Shown here: one piece after another, positions 17,317 through 25,687 of the stretch | How positions within the stretch are numbered: the stretch's first letter is position 1 | Layout of the letters: each line of letters begins with the position of its first letter | Assembly (NCBI GenBank): GCA_910578975.1 | Contig: CAJTRZ010000010.1 | Location: forward strand, 1 to 64,000 | Origin: an uncultured Eubacterium sp. | Lineage (GTDB): Bacteria > Bacillota > Clostridia > Lachnospirales > Lachnospiraceae | Direction of reading: 5' to 3' | DNA length: 64,000 nucleotides | The notes under the pieces: generated by a model | Databases searched by the model: none | What the model was told of the DNA's origin: nothing | Seen by the model: only the letters and a program-made list of their open reading frames with translations | Program-made: the position numbers and the translations under genes

Positions 17317-18300
17317 ATGAGAAAATATTATCTTATATCTCCAGGCAGTTTGACAAGTAAACAAATGCTGAGGGACTTAGAGACATATAAAAAAGACAGT
17401 TTTTGTTATTTGGAAGAGCCAATCAGATGTGAAAATAAATTTATAAGGAAAGCTTTACAATTGTATTTTAGAGCAAATTCAAGGATTAATTTACCTTTAA
17501 AATGTCTTTGGCATAGGTTTTTTACTTTATCGCATATTGATTTGAGCAAGGATGATAATTATATAATATTGGGAAATGGTATATTTAATTATTATGATAG
17601 TGCATGGCTAAACAGATTAAAGGAAAAGTACCATGTACATTATATATTATATTATATTGATCCTATTTCCGGTCTCATGTCAAAATACATGAAAGATAAT
17701 ATTGAACAATTGAATAAAGAGATTACATTTACATTTGATTATGAAGATTCAAGAAAAATTGATGCAATACATACTATGTGTTTATATAGTAAAAAGGATG
17801 TTGTTCCTGTGCGAAACATAAGAAAAAACAGTGTTTATTTTGTTGGAATGAACAAGAAAAACAGGGTGGAGGCAATCCACAAAATATGGGATAGATTACA
17901 AAGCGGGGGCATTGAATGTGATTTTAATATTGTCGGTGTGGATAAGGATAATCAGACAAAGAAAGAGATACATTATAATATGATGCAGACATATGATGAA
18001 ATATTGGAAAATATTCAACCGTATCAATGTATTTTAGAAGTGTTGCAACCGGGGCAGTCCGGAGTGACATTGCGATATTATGAGGCAGTATTATATAATA
18101 AAAAACTCATAACCAATAATCAACTTGTTAAAAAGTTGCCTTTTTATAATAGTGATTATATTCAGGTGTTTGATAAAGTCGAGGATATAGATATAGAATG
18201 GATAAAAAAAGAAGTACAGGTTGATTATAATTATCAGGATGAGTTTTCTCCAGTAAATTTTTTGAAGGAAATAGAAGAACTGACGGGTCAGGAAAAATAA
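17317..18300 (+). CDS. Uncharacterised polysaccharide-locus protein, glycosyltransferase-like (paralogue of 37789 gene)
   Basis: This protein of 327 residues is not assigned to a named family. The C-terminal region (GQSGVTLRYYEAVLYNKKLITNN, then YNSDYIQVF, DIDIEWIKKEVQVDYNYQDEFS) closely matches the protein at 37789 (GGQTALTLRPYEAVVYNKR, then DVQWIKKKEKVDYNYNHQFS). The EAxxYNKxLxTNN stretch looks like the donor-binding end of GT-B enzymes, and no membrane helix is evident, so a cytoplasmic glycosyltransferase is the best guess. The ATG at 17317 is preferred over an upstream TTG that lies inside the previous gene. Confidence 0.55.
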   Translation: MRKYYLISPGSLTSKQMLRDLETYKKDSFCYLEEPIRCENKFIRKALQLYFRANSRINLPLKCLWHRFFTLSHIDLSKDDNYIILGNGIFNYYDSAWLNRLKEKYHVHYILYYIDPISGLMSKYMKDNIEQLNKEITFTFDYEDSRKIDAIHTMCLYSKKDVVPVRNIRKNSVYFVGMNKKNRVEAIHKIWDRLQSGGIECDFNIVGVDKDNQTKKEIHYNMMQTYDEILENIQPYQCILEVLQPGQSGVTLRYYEAVLYNKKLITNNQLVKKLPFYNSDYIQVFDKVEDIDIEWIKKEVQVDYNYQDEFSPVNFLKEIEELTGQEK

Positions 18301-18312
18301 GAAAGATGCTAT

Positions 18313-18855
18313 ATGATGAGAATATGCTTTGCGAATCAGTTAGAATATAGATTATTTATAAATATTTATCGAATGTTTACAATAGCGATGCAGGCTTTAC
18401 CCTTAGGAATATTGGCGGCAATTGTTACCTTTATAATTATGGTATTGTGGGAAAAGATGAAAGGTCCCCGATTAAAAAGAGGTCAAAGATGGAATTTCGT
18501 CTTATTTTCAGCATATTTAATGGTTTTATTTGAAATAACAATATTTAGCAGAACAATTGGAAGTGTAGATGTTATTGATTTAATACCATTTAATACACCG
18601 GGAGGAATCAGATATATTTTGTTGTTTGCAATGGCAAATGTTGTTATGTTTATTCCTTTTGGAATTTTAGCACCAAAGATTTTTAAAGTTTTGCGAAGTC
18701 CAAAGAGGTGTTTTGCTTTAGGATTTTTGACAAGTGTATCAATTGAATTGATTCAGTTCGTGTTAAAGTGTGGTGTGGTTCAGACGGAAGATGTTATTAC
18801 AAATATTATTGGAATAGAAATTGGATATTGGATATACGAGAAGTGGATAAAATAG
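18313..18855 (+). CDS. VanZ family membrane protein
   Basis: This 180-residue protein has about four to five membrane segments and VanZ-like motifs: an N-terminal helix, YLMVLFEITIFSRT, DLIPFNTPGG, NVVMFIPFGIL and the acidic SIELIQFVLKCGVVQTEDVITNIIG. VanZ proteins are linked with glycopeptide resistance (teicoplanin) in Enterococcus and with surface-polymer loci elsewhere; the biochemical role is unclear. Here it is a single gene among polysaccharide genes, without other van genes, so resistance should not be inferred. Confidence 0.8.
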   Translation: MMRICFANQLEYRLFINIYRMFTIAMQALPLGILAAIVTFIIMVLWEKMKGPRLKRGQRWNFVLFSAYLMVLFEITIFSRTIGSVDVIDLIPFNTPGGIRYILLFAMANVVMFIPFGILAPKIFKVLRSPKRCFALGFLTSVSIELIQFVLKCGVVQTEDVITNIIGIEIGYWIYEKWIK

Positions 18856-18914
18856 GAATTTTTAATAGTCAGAGAAGGCATAATATAATGTGAAAGTATG
18901 AGACAGGGAGAGGT

Positions 18915-20045
18915 ATGTTTAAGAGAGATTTATTAGATAAATTATTCATAGAAGACCAAAGAGGCATAAACTACATTTGCTTTTCTCATAGTAATAAAGT
19001 ATGGTTGATGCCACATGACAATTTTGAACCTGCGCTTGAGATGTATCAGCCGTCTACGATGAAGGGAAAGGTTTTGAAATCTTGCATAAAATTGTTTCAT
19101 ACAAATAAAAAAATATTACATAAGTTTGGATGTGAGAAAAAGAAGCTGTCTTTAAACGTAGATATCTTGTCGTATTTGCAAAAAACTACCAATGAAAAGA
19201 ATATTTATATCGCAGCTTACATGGGAGATACTACGACGAAACAAAATAATAAGACGACATTACAGGTATATAATAACCAAGGGATTTTGTGCTATGTTAA
19301 GATATCAGAAGAGCCAGAAGTATTGGAGAACTTTTCAAGGGAAATGAATTCACTAAAATATTTGGAGGAAAAAGGAATAACAAATATTCCGAAAGTTTTA
19401 GGAGACGAGCAGATCCATGGATTAAGGATTTTTGTACAATCTACAAATAAACCATTAAAGCAGCAGGTTCGATTGGAGTTTGGAACAAGGCAAGTAGAGT
19501 TTATTGACAATATCGTGAAAAAAACAAAAAAGGATGTGAGATATGAAACATCTCAATTTTATGATTCGGTACAATATTTAAAGAGTACTGTCGTGCAGTT
19601 TGGGGATAAGGAACAATCTGTAATTAAAACTGCCATCAGGCAGGTTGAAACATATGTTGCGGAGAAAGATATAGAGTTTGCCTTCAGCCATGGAGATTAC
19701 ACACCGTGGAATGTTTATTATGTGGAAGGAGAATTGTCAGCGTTTGATTTTGAGTATTGCTATGATACGATGCCTTGCTATATAGACGTATTTCATTATT
19801 TCACTCAGTTTTCAATTATGGGACAGCATAATGATGTGGAGAAAACGAGTGTTTTGTATCAACAGAATAAAAAGTTTTTAAAGAAATATATATCGAGTCC
19901 GGATATGGTTTATATTTGTTATTTGCTACACGTAATTGCGTTTTATCATAATAGAACAAATGGTAAAATGGAGTTAATTGGGAACCAGGTGCAAATTTGG
20001 ATAGGACTGTTAGAACGTTTTGTAGTTTTCAAAAATATAGAATGA
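18915..20045 (+). CDS. APH-like phosphotransferase (kinase) family protein
   Basis: This 376-residue protein has a protein-kinase-like fold of the aminoglycoside phosphotransferase/choline kinase type. FSHGDYTPWNVYYVEGELSAFDFEY near residue 258 holds the catalytic HxDxxxxN loop and the following metal-binding Asp. N-terminal residues 1-100 are less conserved. Location in a glycan locus suggests it phosphorylates a sugar, polyol or aminoalcohol, not a drug. GGGAGAGG precedes the ATG. It directly precedes glf. Confidence 0.7.
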   Translation: MFKRDLLDKLFIEDQRGINYICFSHSNKVWLMPHDNFEPALEMYQPSTMKGKVLKSCIKLFHTNKKILHKFGCEKKKLSLNVDILSYLQKTTNEKNIYIAAYMGDTTTKQNNKTTLQVYNNQGILCYVKISEEPEVLENFSREMNSLKYLEEKGITNIPKVLGDEQIHGLRIFVQSTNKPLKQQVRLEFGTRQVEFIDNIVKKTKKDVRYETSQFYDSVQYLKSTVVQFGDKEQSVIKTAIRQVETYVAEKDIEFAFSHGDYTPWNVYYVEGELSAFDFEYCYDTMPCYIDVFHYFTQFSIMGQHNDVEKTSVLYQQNKKFLKKYISSPDMVYICYLLHVIAFYHNRTNGKMELIGNQVQIWIGLLERFVVFKNIE

Positions 20046-20056
20046 AAGGAAAAAAC

Positions 20057-21175
20057 ATGTACGATTTTTTAATAGTAGGAGCAGGTCTTTTTGGAAGCAT
20101 ATTTGCTTATGAGGCAAAAAAAGCAGGAAAGAAAGTTTTAGTAATAGACAAAAGAGAACATGTGGCTGGTAATATTTATACAGAAAATACAGAGGGGATT
20201 CAGGTGCATAAATACGGAGCGCATATTTTCCACACAAACAATAAAGAAGTATGGGATTATGTTAACCAATTTGCTGAGTTTAACAGATATACTAATTCAC
20301 CGATAGCAGTTTATAAGGATGAATTATATAATCTCCCTTTTAATATGAATACGTTCAGTCGAATGTGGGGAGTAAAAACTCCAGAGGAAGCAAAGAAAAA
20401 AATTGCTGTTCAGGTAAAGGAAGCAGGGATAACAAACCCAAGGAACTTGGAAGAACAGGCGATTTCCATGGTCGGTAAGGATATATATGAAAAACTGATT
20501 GAAGGATATACAGGAAAACAGTGGGGAAGACCATGTAGAGAACTGCCAAGTTTTATTATCAAGAGGCTTCCGGTGCGATTTACATATGATAATAACTATT
20601 TTAATGACAAATATCAGGGAATTCCAATAGGTGGATATACACAGATTGTTGAAAAAATGCTAGAAGGTGTAGAAGTAAAACTGAATACAGATTTTTTTGA
20701 GCATAAAGCTGAATTGATGAAGCAGGCAGAAAAAGTTGTATTTACGGGAATGATTGATGAATATTTTGATTATTGTTATGGTGAACTGGAATACCGTTCT
20801 TTGAGTTTTGAAACTGAGAAACTGGATGTAGATAATTATCAGGGAAATGCAGTGGTTAATTTCACAGAGTATGATGTACCATATACAAGAATTATCGAGC
20901 ATAAGCATTTTGAATTTTTATGCCAGGGAAGTGGGGAAGACTCTGTATCAGGAACTGTTATTACAAGAGAGTATCCGGCAGACTGGCAAAGGGGGGATGA
21001 ACCTTATTACCCAATGAATGACGATAGAAATAATAAACTATATACGGAGTATAAAAAACTGGCACAGAAGGAAGAAAATGTAATATTTGGCGGAAGACTG
21101 GGAATGTATCAATATTTTGATATGCATCATGTGGTGGAAGAGGCATTAAATACCGTTCACAACTGTTTAAAATAA
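20057..21175 (+). CDS. glf: UDP-galactopyranose mutase
   Basis: This 372-residue flavoprotein interconverts UDP-galactopyranose and UDP-galactofuranose, so the glycan probably contains galactofuranose. The N-terminal FAD site is MYDFLIVGAGLFGSIFAYEA. Family motifs include VHKYGAHIFHTNNKEVW, EGYTGKQWGR, RLPVRFTYDNNYFNDKYQGIPIGGY and, near the C-terminus, GRLGMYQYFDMHHVV. Length is normal for bacterial Glf. The ATG at 20057 follows AAAGGA at the usual distance. A candidate promoter begins at its stop codon and serves the rml genes. Confidence 0.95.
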   Translation: MYDFLIVGAGLFGSIFAYEAKKAGKKVLVIDKREHVAGNIYTENTEGIQVHKYGAHIFHTNNKEVWDYVNQFAEFNRYTNSPIAVYKDELYNLPFNMNTFSRMWGVKTPEEAKKKIAVQVKEAGITNPRNLEEQAISMVGKDIYEKLIEGYTGKQWGRPCRELPSFIIKRLPVRFTYDNNYFNDKYQGIPIGGYTQIVEKMLEGVEVKLNTDFFEHKAELMKQAEKVVFTGMIDEYFDYCYGELEYRSLSFETEKLDVDNYQGNAVVNFTEYDVPYTRIIEHKHFEFLCQGSGEDSVSGTVITREYPADWQRGDEPYYPMNDDRNNKLYTEYKKLAQKEENVIFGGRLGMYQYFDMHHVVEEALNTVHNCLK

Positions 21176-21204
21176 TTGCAAAAGATGACGTAAAATGTTA
21201 GAAT
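21176..21204 (+). promoter_or_regulatory. Candidate internal promoter upstream of rmlB
   Basis: TTGCAA (21176-21181), a 17-base spacer and TAGAAT (21199-21204), preceded by TG one base upstream (extended -10). A start near 21211 would leave a 57-base leader to rmlB. This would let the rhamnose genes be transcribed apart from the upstream module. It is among the best promoter matches in the window. Confidence 0.55.
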
Positions 21205-21267
21205 GAAAACACTTATAAGGCTGTTTGTTAAAATAGCACAATTATAGAAAAGGAGAAAACATTTATC

Positions 21268-22296
21268 ATGAATATAATCGTTACAGGTGGAGCCGGTTTT
21301 ATCGGAAGTAATTTTGTTTATTTAGAGTTGGAAAAACATCCGGAAGACAGAATTATTTGTCTGGACAAGTTAACATATGCAGGTAATCTTGCAACATTAG
21401 AAGAGGCAATGAAAAATCCTAATTTCAGATTTGTGAAAGGGGATATCGCAGATAAGGAATTTGTGGAAAAATTATTTGAAGAGGAAAAGCCGGATATTGT
21501 GGTAAATTTTGCGGCAGAATCTCATGTAGACCGTTCGATAGAGGATCCGGGAATATTCTTAAAAACAAATATTATGGGAACTCAGGTATTAATGGATGCT
21601 TGTAGAAAATATGGAATTAAAAGATATCATCAGGTATCTACGGATGAAGTGTATGGTGATCTGCCATTAGACAGACCGGATTTGTTCTTTACAGAAGACA
21701 CACCGATTCATACATCATCACCATATTCATCTTCAAAGGCTGGAGCTGATTTGTTAGTAATGGCATACCATAGAACATACGGATTGCCAGTAACAATAAC
21801 AAGATGCAGTAATAATTATGGACCATATCATTTTCCAGAGAAACTGATACCATTGATTATTGCCAGAGCTTTGGCAGATGAAAGTCTTCCGGTATATGGA
21901 AAGGGAGAGAACGTAAGAGACTGGTTATATGTAAAGGATCATTGTATTGCCATTGACCTTGTAATGCGTGAGGGAAAAGTAGGAGAGGTTTACAATGTAG
22001 GAGGACATAACGAAAAATCGAATCTGGAAGTAGTAAAAACTGTTTTGAAACAGTTAGATAAGCCAGAGAGTCTGATTACTTTTGTAACAGACAGACCAGG
22101 TCATGATATGAGATATGCCATTGACCCTACAAAGATTCATAATGATTTAGGATGGCTTCCAGAAACGAAGTTTGAGGATGGCATTAAGATGACAATTGAC
22201 TGGTACTTAAATCATAAAGAGTGGTGGGAGAATATTATAAGTGGCGAGTATCAGAATTATTTTGAAAAAATGTATGTAGATAAAGACAGAGCATAG
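21268..22296 (+). CDS. rmlB: dTDP-glucose 4,6-dehydratase
   Basis: This 342-residue extended short-chain dehydrogenase turns dTDP-glucose into dTDP-4-keto-6-deoxyglucose, step two of dTDP-L-rhamnose synthesis. The NAD site GGAGFIGSNF is at residues 7-16, STDEVYGD near 125 carries the dehydration Asp-Glu pair, YSSSKAGAD near 152 has the catalytic Tyr and Lys, and RCSNNYGPYHFPEKLIP is typical of RmlB. AAAAGGAG precedes the ATG. rmlD and rmlC follow; rmlA, which makes the substrate, is absent from the window. Confidence 0.95.
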   Translation: MNIIVTGGAGFIGSNFVYLELEKHPEDRIICLDKLTYAGNLATLEEAMKNPNFRFVKGDIADKEFVEKLFEEEKPDIVVNFAAESHVDRSIEDPGIFLKTNIMGTQVLMDACRKYGIKRYHQVSTDEVYGDLPLDRPDLFFTEDTPIHTSSPYSSSKAGADLLVMAYHRTYGLPVTITRCSNNYGPYHFPEKLIPLIIARALADESLPVYGKGENVRDWLYVKDHCIAIDLVMREGKVGEVYNVGGHNEKSNLEVVKTVLKQLDKPESLITFVTDRPGHDMRYAIDPTKIHNDLGWLPETKFEDGIKMTIDWYLNHKEWWENIISGEYQNYFEKMYVDKDRA

Positions 22297-22313
22297 AAAA
22301 ATAATAGACATCT

Positions 22314-22348
22314 AAAGGGGAGACAAAGACTAATTCGTTCTCCCTTTT
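22314..22348 (+). terminator. Hairpin with U-rich 3' arm between rmlB and rmlD (partial terminator or attenuator)
   Basis: AAAGGGGAGA (22314-22323) pairs with TCTCCCTTTT (22339-22348) with one G-U pair around a 15-base loop. The T-run is within the 3' arm, so termination may be incomplete. It could lower rmlD/rmlC expression relative to rmlB or stabilise the rmlB mRNA end. Confidence 0.5.
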
Positions 22349-22368
22349 ATAAAGTAATAGGAGAAATG

Positions 22369-23241
22369 ATGAAGGTTTTAGTGACAGGTGTAAAAGGACA
22401 ATTAGGTTTTGATGTAGTTAATGAATTAGAAAAGCGAGGATATGAAGCAGTCGGTGTAGACATTGAAGAAATGGATATTACAGATAAGGATTCAGTCAGC
22501 AGCATGTTTAGCAAGGAATCTCCTGACGTAGTTATTCATTGTGCTGCGTGGACGGCGGTAGATGCAGCAGAGGAAGAGGATAATATTACAAAGGTTTTTG
22601 CGGTAAATAAAACTGGAACAGAATATATTGCAGAAGAATGTAAAAAGAATAATGCAAAATTATTATTTCTAAGTACCGATTATGTGTTTGATGGCCAGGG
22701 TGAAGAACCTTGGAAAACAGAAGATGAACGGAATCCGTTAAATGTTTATGGTCAGTCAAAGGCTGAGGCAGAGATTGCCATTCAGAAAATAATGGAGAAA
22801 TATTTTATTGTGAGAATCTCATGGGTATTTGGAAAGAATGGAAAGAACTTTGTAAAGACAATGTTAAATTTGGGAAAAACACATGATAAAATAACAGTAG
22901 TGAATGATCAGGTTGGAAGTCCGACATATACTTATGATTTGGCACGGTTGCTGGTTGATATGGCAGAAAGCGATAAATATGGTATATATCATGCGGCAAA
23001 TGAGGGTGAATTTATCAGCTGGTATGACTTTACAGTAGAAATTATGAAGCAGGCTGGTAGGATAGATGATAAATATAATCATGTGCAAGTAATTCCGGTA
23101 GGCAGTGAACAGTATCCTTCCAAGGCAAAACGACCATCTAATAGTAGAATGGAAAAGGGAAAATTGAAAGAGAATGGATATGAGCCATTGCCAACATGGC
23201 AGGATGCAGTAAAAAGGTATATTCAAGAAATAATGGAATAG
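22369..23241 (+). CDS. rmlD: dTDP-4-dehydrorhamnose reductase
   Basis: This protein of about 290 residues reduces dTDP-4-keto-L-rhamnose to dTDP-L-rhamnose with NAD(P)H, the last step of the pathway. The N-terminal nucleotide site is VLVTGVKGQLGFDV, then CAAWTAVDAAE, STDYVFDGQG and YGQSKAEAE with the catalytic Tyr-Lys. There are two adjacent ATG codons (22366, 22369); AGGAG spacing favours the second. The order rmlB-rmlD-rmlC differs from the common ACBD or BDAC order. Confidence 0.93.
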   Translation: MKVLVTGVKGQLGFDVVNELEKRGYEAVGVDIEEMDITDKDSVSSMFSKESPDVVIHCAAWTAVDAAEEEDNITKVFAVNKTGTEYIAEECKKNNAKLLFLSTDYVFDGQGEEPWKTEDERNPLNVYGQSKAEAEIAIQKIMEKYFIVRISWVFGKNGKNFVKTMLNLGKTHDKITVVNDQVGSPTYTYDLARLLVDMAESDKYGIYHAANEGEFISWYDFTVEIMKQAGRIDDKYNHVQVIPVGSEQYPSKAKRPSNSRMEKGKLKENGYEPLPTWQDAVKRYIQEIME

Positions 23242-23271
23242 TAATAGAGAGACGAAGGAGTAATATAGATT

Positions 23272-23874
23272 ATGGGACAGATTAAAGTAACAAAAACGGA
23301 TATAAAGGATTTGGTTATTATTGAGCCAACAGTTCATGGGGATGACAGAGGATATTTTATGGAAACCTATAATCAGAATGATATGAAAGAAGCAGGGATT
23401 GATGTAGAATTTGTTCAGGACAATCAATCCATGAGTACAAAAGGAGTATTAAGAGGGTTACATTACCAGAAACAATTTCCACAGGCAAAGCTGGTCAGAG
23501 TAATTAAAGGTGAAGTTTTTGATGTGGCGGTAGATTTGAGAAAGGATTCTGAAACATATGGTGGGTGGTTTGGAATTCGTTTGTCAGAGGAAAATAAAAA
23601 ACAGTTTTATGTGCCTGCAGGCTTTGCCCACGGTTTTTTAGTATTGTCCGATGAAGCAGAGTTTTGCTATAAGGTAACGGATTTTTATCATCCGGGAGAT
23701 GAAGGTGGCATTGCATGGAATGATCCTGATTTAGGAATTGAGTGGCCTGGTGTTACAGGAGAATATAAGGGGAATGCTTCTGCAGACGGATATGCTATGG
23801 AAGATGGAACTTCGCTTAAATTAAGCGATAAGGATGAATTAATGAAGGGATTTAAAGACACATTTAAGTTTTAG
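23272..23874 (+). CDS. rmlC: dTDP-4-dehydrorhamnose 3,5-epimerase
   Basis: This 200-residue cupin epimerises dTDP-4-keto-6-deoxyglucose at C3 and C5 before reduction by RmlD. Motifs are HGDDRGYFMETYN, FVQDNQSMSTKGVLRGLHYQ (with the catalytic His), GEVFDVAVDLRKDS and VPAGFAHGFLVLSDEAEFCYK. Length is slightly above the usual 180-190 residues because of the C-terminal tail. GAAGGAG lies upstream of the ATG. Confidence 0.94.
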   Translation: MGQIKVTKTDIKDLVIIEPTVHGDDRGYFMETYNQNDMKEAGIDVEFVQDNQSMSTKGVLRGLHYQKQFPQAKLVRVIKGEVFDVAVDLRKDSETYGGWFGIRLSEENKKQFYVPAGFAHGFLVLSDEAEFCYKVTDFYHPGDEGGIAWNDPDLGIEWPGVTGEYKGNASADGYAMEDGTSLKLSDKDELMKGFKDTFKF

Positions 23875-23904
23875 TATAATAAACGGGATTGATGGGGTAC
23901 ACAA

Positions 23905-25048
23905 ATGAAAGAAAAGAGAAAGATTTTACATATTGTTGAAGCTATGGGTGGTGGCGTTTTTACATATTGTTGAAGCTATGGGTGGTGGCGTTTTTACGTA
24001 TTTAGTTGAACTGGCAAATGGAATGTGCGAGGAATTCGATGTGACCATAGCCCTTGGAATCAGAAGTGAAACACCAGAGAATTATAAGAGTTATTTTGAT
24101 GAACGTGTATCGTTAGTAGAAGTTGAAAATTTTACTAGGGGTTTAAATCCAGTGAAAGATTTAAAGGCCTGCATTGAACTGAAAAAAATTGCAAATAAAG
24201 TGCAGCCGGATATTATTCATTTACACTCTTCTAAAGCAGGAGCGATTGGACGTATGGTGTTCAGTGGTAGAAAGTATACAATGTTTTTCACTCCTCATGG
24301 TTATAGTTTTCTTATGGAGGATATTTCCGGATTGAAAAGGAAAATTTATAAAGTGATTGAGAAAATATGTGGAAGACGAAATTGTATTACTGTTGCATGT
24401 GGGGAAAGTGAATGGGAACAGGGTAGTAAAATTGCTAAAAAATCTACATTTATAAGTAATGGAATTAATATTAATAAGATTCAAAATTTAATTGATTCTG
24501 CAGAAGAAGTGAAAAGGGAAGAAAATCATAAATTTACAGTTTATACAGTAGGAAGAGCTGATTTTCAAAAAAATCCAACCTTGTTTAATGAGATTGCAAA
24601 AAGACTTCCTCATATTCAGTTTGTCTGGATAGGCGATGGTGAAAGGCGGGAAAAATTAAGCAGTCCGAACATCAAAGTGACGGGATGGTTAGAAAACGGG
24701 CAGGCGTTAAGCAATGCAAAAAGTTATGATGTGTTTATTTTGGCATCGAGATATGAAGGACTTCCGATATCATTACTTGAGGCGATGTATATGAAAAAAA
24801 TATGCGTTGTAAGTAATGTGGTAGGGAATCGTGATGTGATTCGCAACAATCATTCTGGATATGTATGCAATAATTTAGAAGAGTTTGTAGAGGTAATAGG
24901 AAGATTGGAGCGGGAAGGAATCGAGCAGAGGATTGTAGATCATGCTTATAATGCTATAATTAATCACTTTAACAGTGGCTGGCTGGTGGAGAAGTATGAG
25001 GAACTCTACACTGAGGAGTTAGAAAAGAGGTTAGAGAGCAAAAAGTAG
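23905..25048 (+). pseudogene. Glycosyltransferase family 4 gene, frameshifted by a 34-bp tandem duplication (possibly phase-variable)
   Basis: The natural start is ATG 23905 (MKEKRKILHIVEAMGGGVFTY). A 34-bp perfect tandem duplication at 23924-23991 shifts the frame, so this reading stops at TGA 23971 after 22 codons. The remaining frame runs intact to 25048. Removing one repeat copy by eye restores a continuous GT4 protein of about 370 residues with YTVGRADFQKNPTLFNEIA and SRYEGLPISLLEAMYMKK motifs. The body could still be made from ATG 23978 (GGGVFTYLVEL) or TTG 23933, but the first beta strand would be lost or altered. The downstream body shows no other damage, which suggests a recent or reversible change. 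Confidence 0.8.
23924..23991 (+). repeat. 34-bp perfect tandem duplication
   Basis: Two identical 34-base copies lie at 23924-23957 and 23958-23991, followed by six more matching bases. Because 34 is not a multiple of three, copy number sets the reading frame of the host glycosyltransferase gene. Confidence 0.95.
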
Positions 25049-25087
25049 TACTTGAAAAAGATTTGTTGGGAGATACAGGTAATTAAA

Positions 25088-25540
25088 ATGAAGATGATTA
25101 AAATTTGGTGTCACATAAAGGCAATTATGAAAAAGATAATATATAAAATTATATTCGGTAAGAAACTTCAGATTGGTAAGGGGACTACATGGAGACATGA
25201 TTTTCATATTGCTATTGAAGGAAATGGTAAAATCGACATAGGTAAGAACTGCTTTTTTAATAACGGATGTTCTCTGAATGCTTTGGAGCATGTATGTATT
25301 GGGGAAGGTACAATCTTTGGTTCTAATAGTCATGTGTACGATCATAATCACAGATTCAGAGATGAAAGTGAATCGATTAAAGAACAGGGATATAGTGTGG
25401 CAGAGACCGTTATCGGAAATCACTGCTGGATTGGGACGAATGTAGTCATATGTAAGGGTGTGCATATTGGAGATAATTGTACCATTGGTGCCGGAGTAGT
25501 GGTTAGAGAAGATGTGGCAGATGGAAGTGTTGTAAGTTAA
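25088..25540 (+). CDS. Hexapeptide-repeat acyltransferase (LbH), C-terminus possibly shortened
   Basis: This protein of about 150 residues has left-handed beta-helix repeats (KIDIGKNCFFNNGCSLNA, VCIGEGTIFGSNSHVYDHNHRF, TVIGNHCWIGTNVVICKGVHIGDNCTIGAGVVV), typical of maltose/galactoside O-acetyltransferase relatives. YDHNHRF supplies the catalytic His region. It ends at ADGSVVS, just before where relatives usually have GNPAK and a short helix, so the tail may have been lost. Start is uncertain: ATG 25088 or TTG 25052. It probably O-acetylates a sugar nucleotide or glycan. Confidence 0.75.
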   Translation: MKMIKIWCHIKAIMKKIIYKIIFGKKLQIGKGTTWRHDFHIAIEGNGKIDIGKNCFFNNGCSLNALEHVCIGEGTIFGSNSHVYDHNHRFRDESESIKEQGYSVAETVIGNHCWIGTNVVICKGVHIGDNCTIGAGVVVREDVADGSVVS

Positions 25541-25567
25541 AGATACATAATAATTTTTTGACAAAAC

Positions 25568-25596
25568 TTGATAAATATATAAAAATCATATAGAAT
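25568..25596 (+). promoter_or_regulatory. Candidate internal promoter upstream of the 25688 glycosyltransferase
   Basis: TTGATA (25568-25573), 17 bases, TAGAAT (25591-25596). An overlapping TTGACA lies at 25558. The start would be near 25603, giving an 85-base leader. It stands at the join between the rhamnose block and the second glycan module. Confidence 0.5.
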
Positions 25597-25687
25597 ACTA
25601 TCGATAAAAAATGGCGACGTTGAACGAATCATGTCGATAGGAATGGAACAACAGATTAGGGATTTAAATTTAGGCAGGGTGGATATT

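Noticed and set aside
18313..20045. VanZ and APH-like genes taken as an antibiotic resistance island
   Set aside because: No other van genes or mobile elements are present, and both families are common in polysaccharide loci.
22864..23427. A 187-codon minus-strand frame over rmlD and rmlC
   Set aside because: It is antisense to two well-supported genes, rich in Cys, Phe and Ile as expected for a shadow frame, and has no ribosome site.
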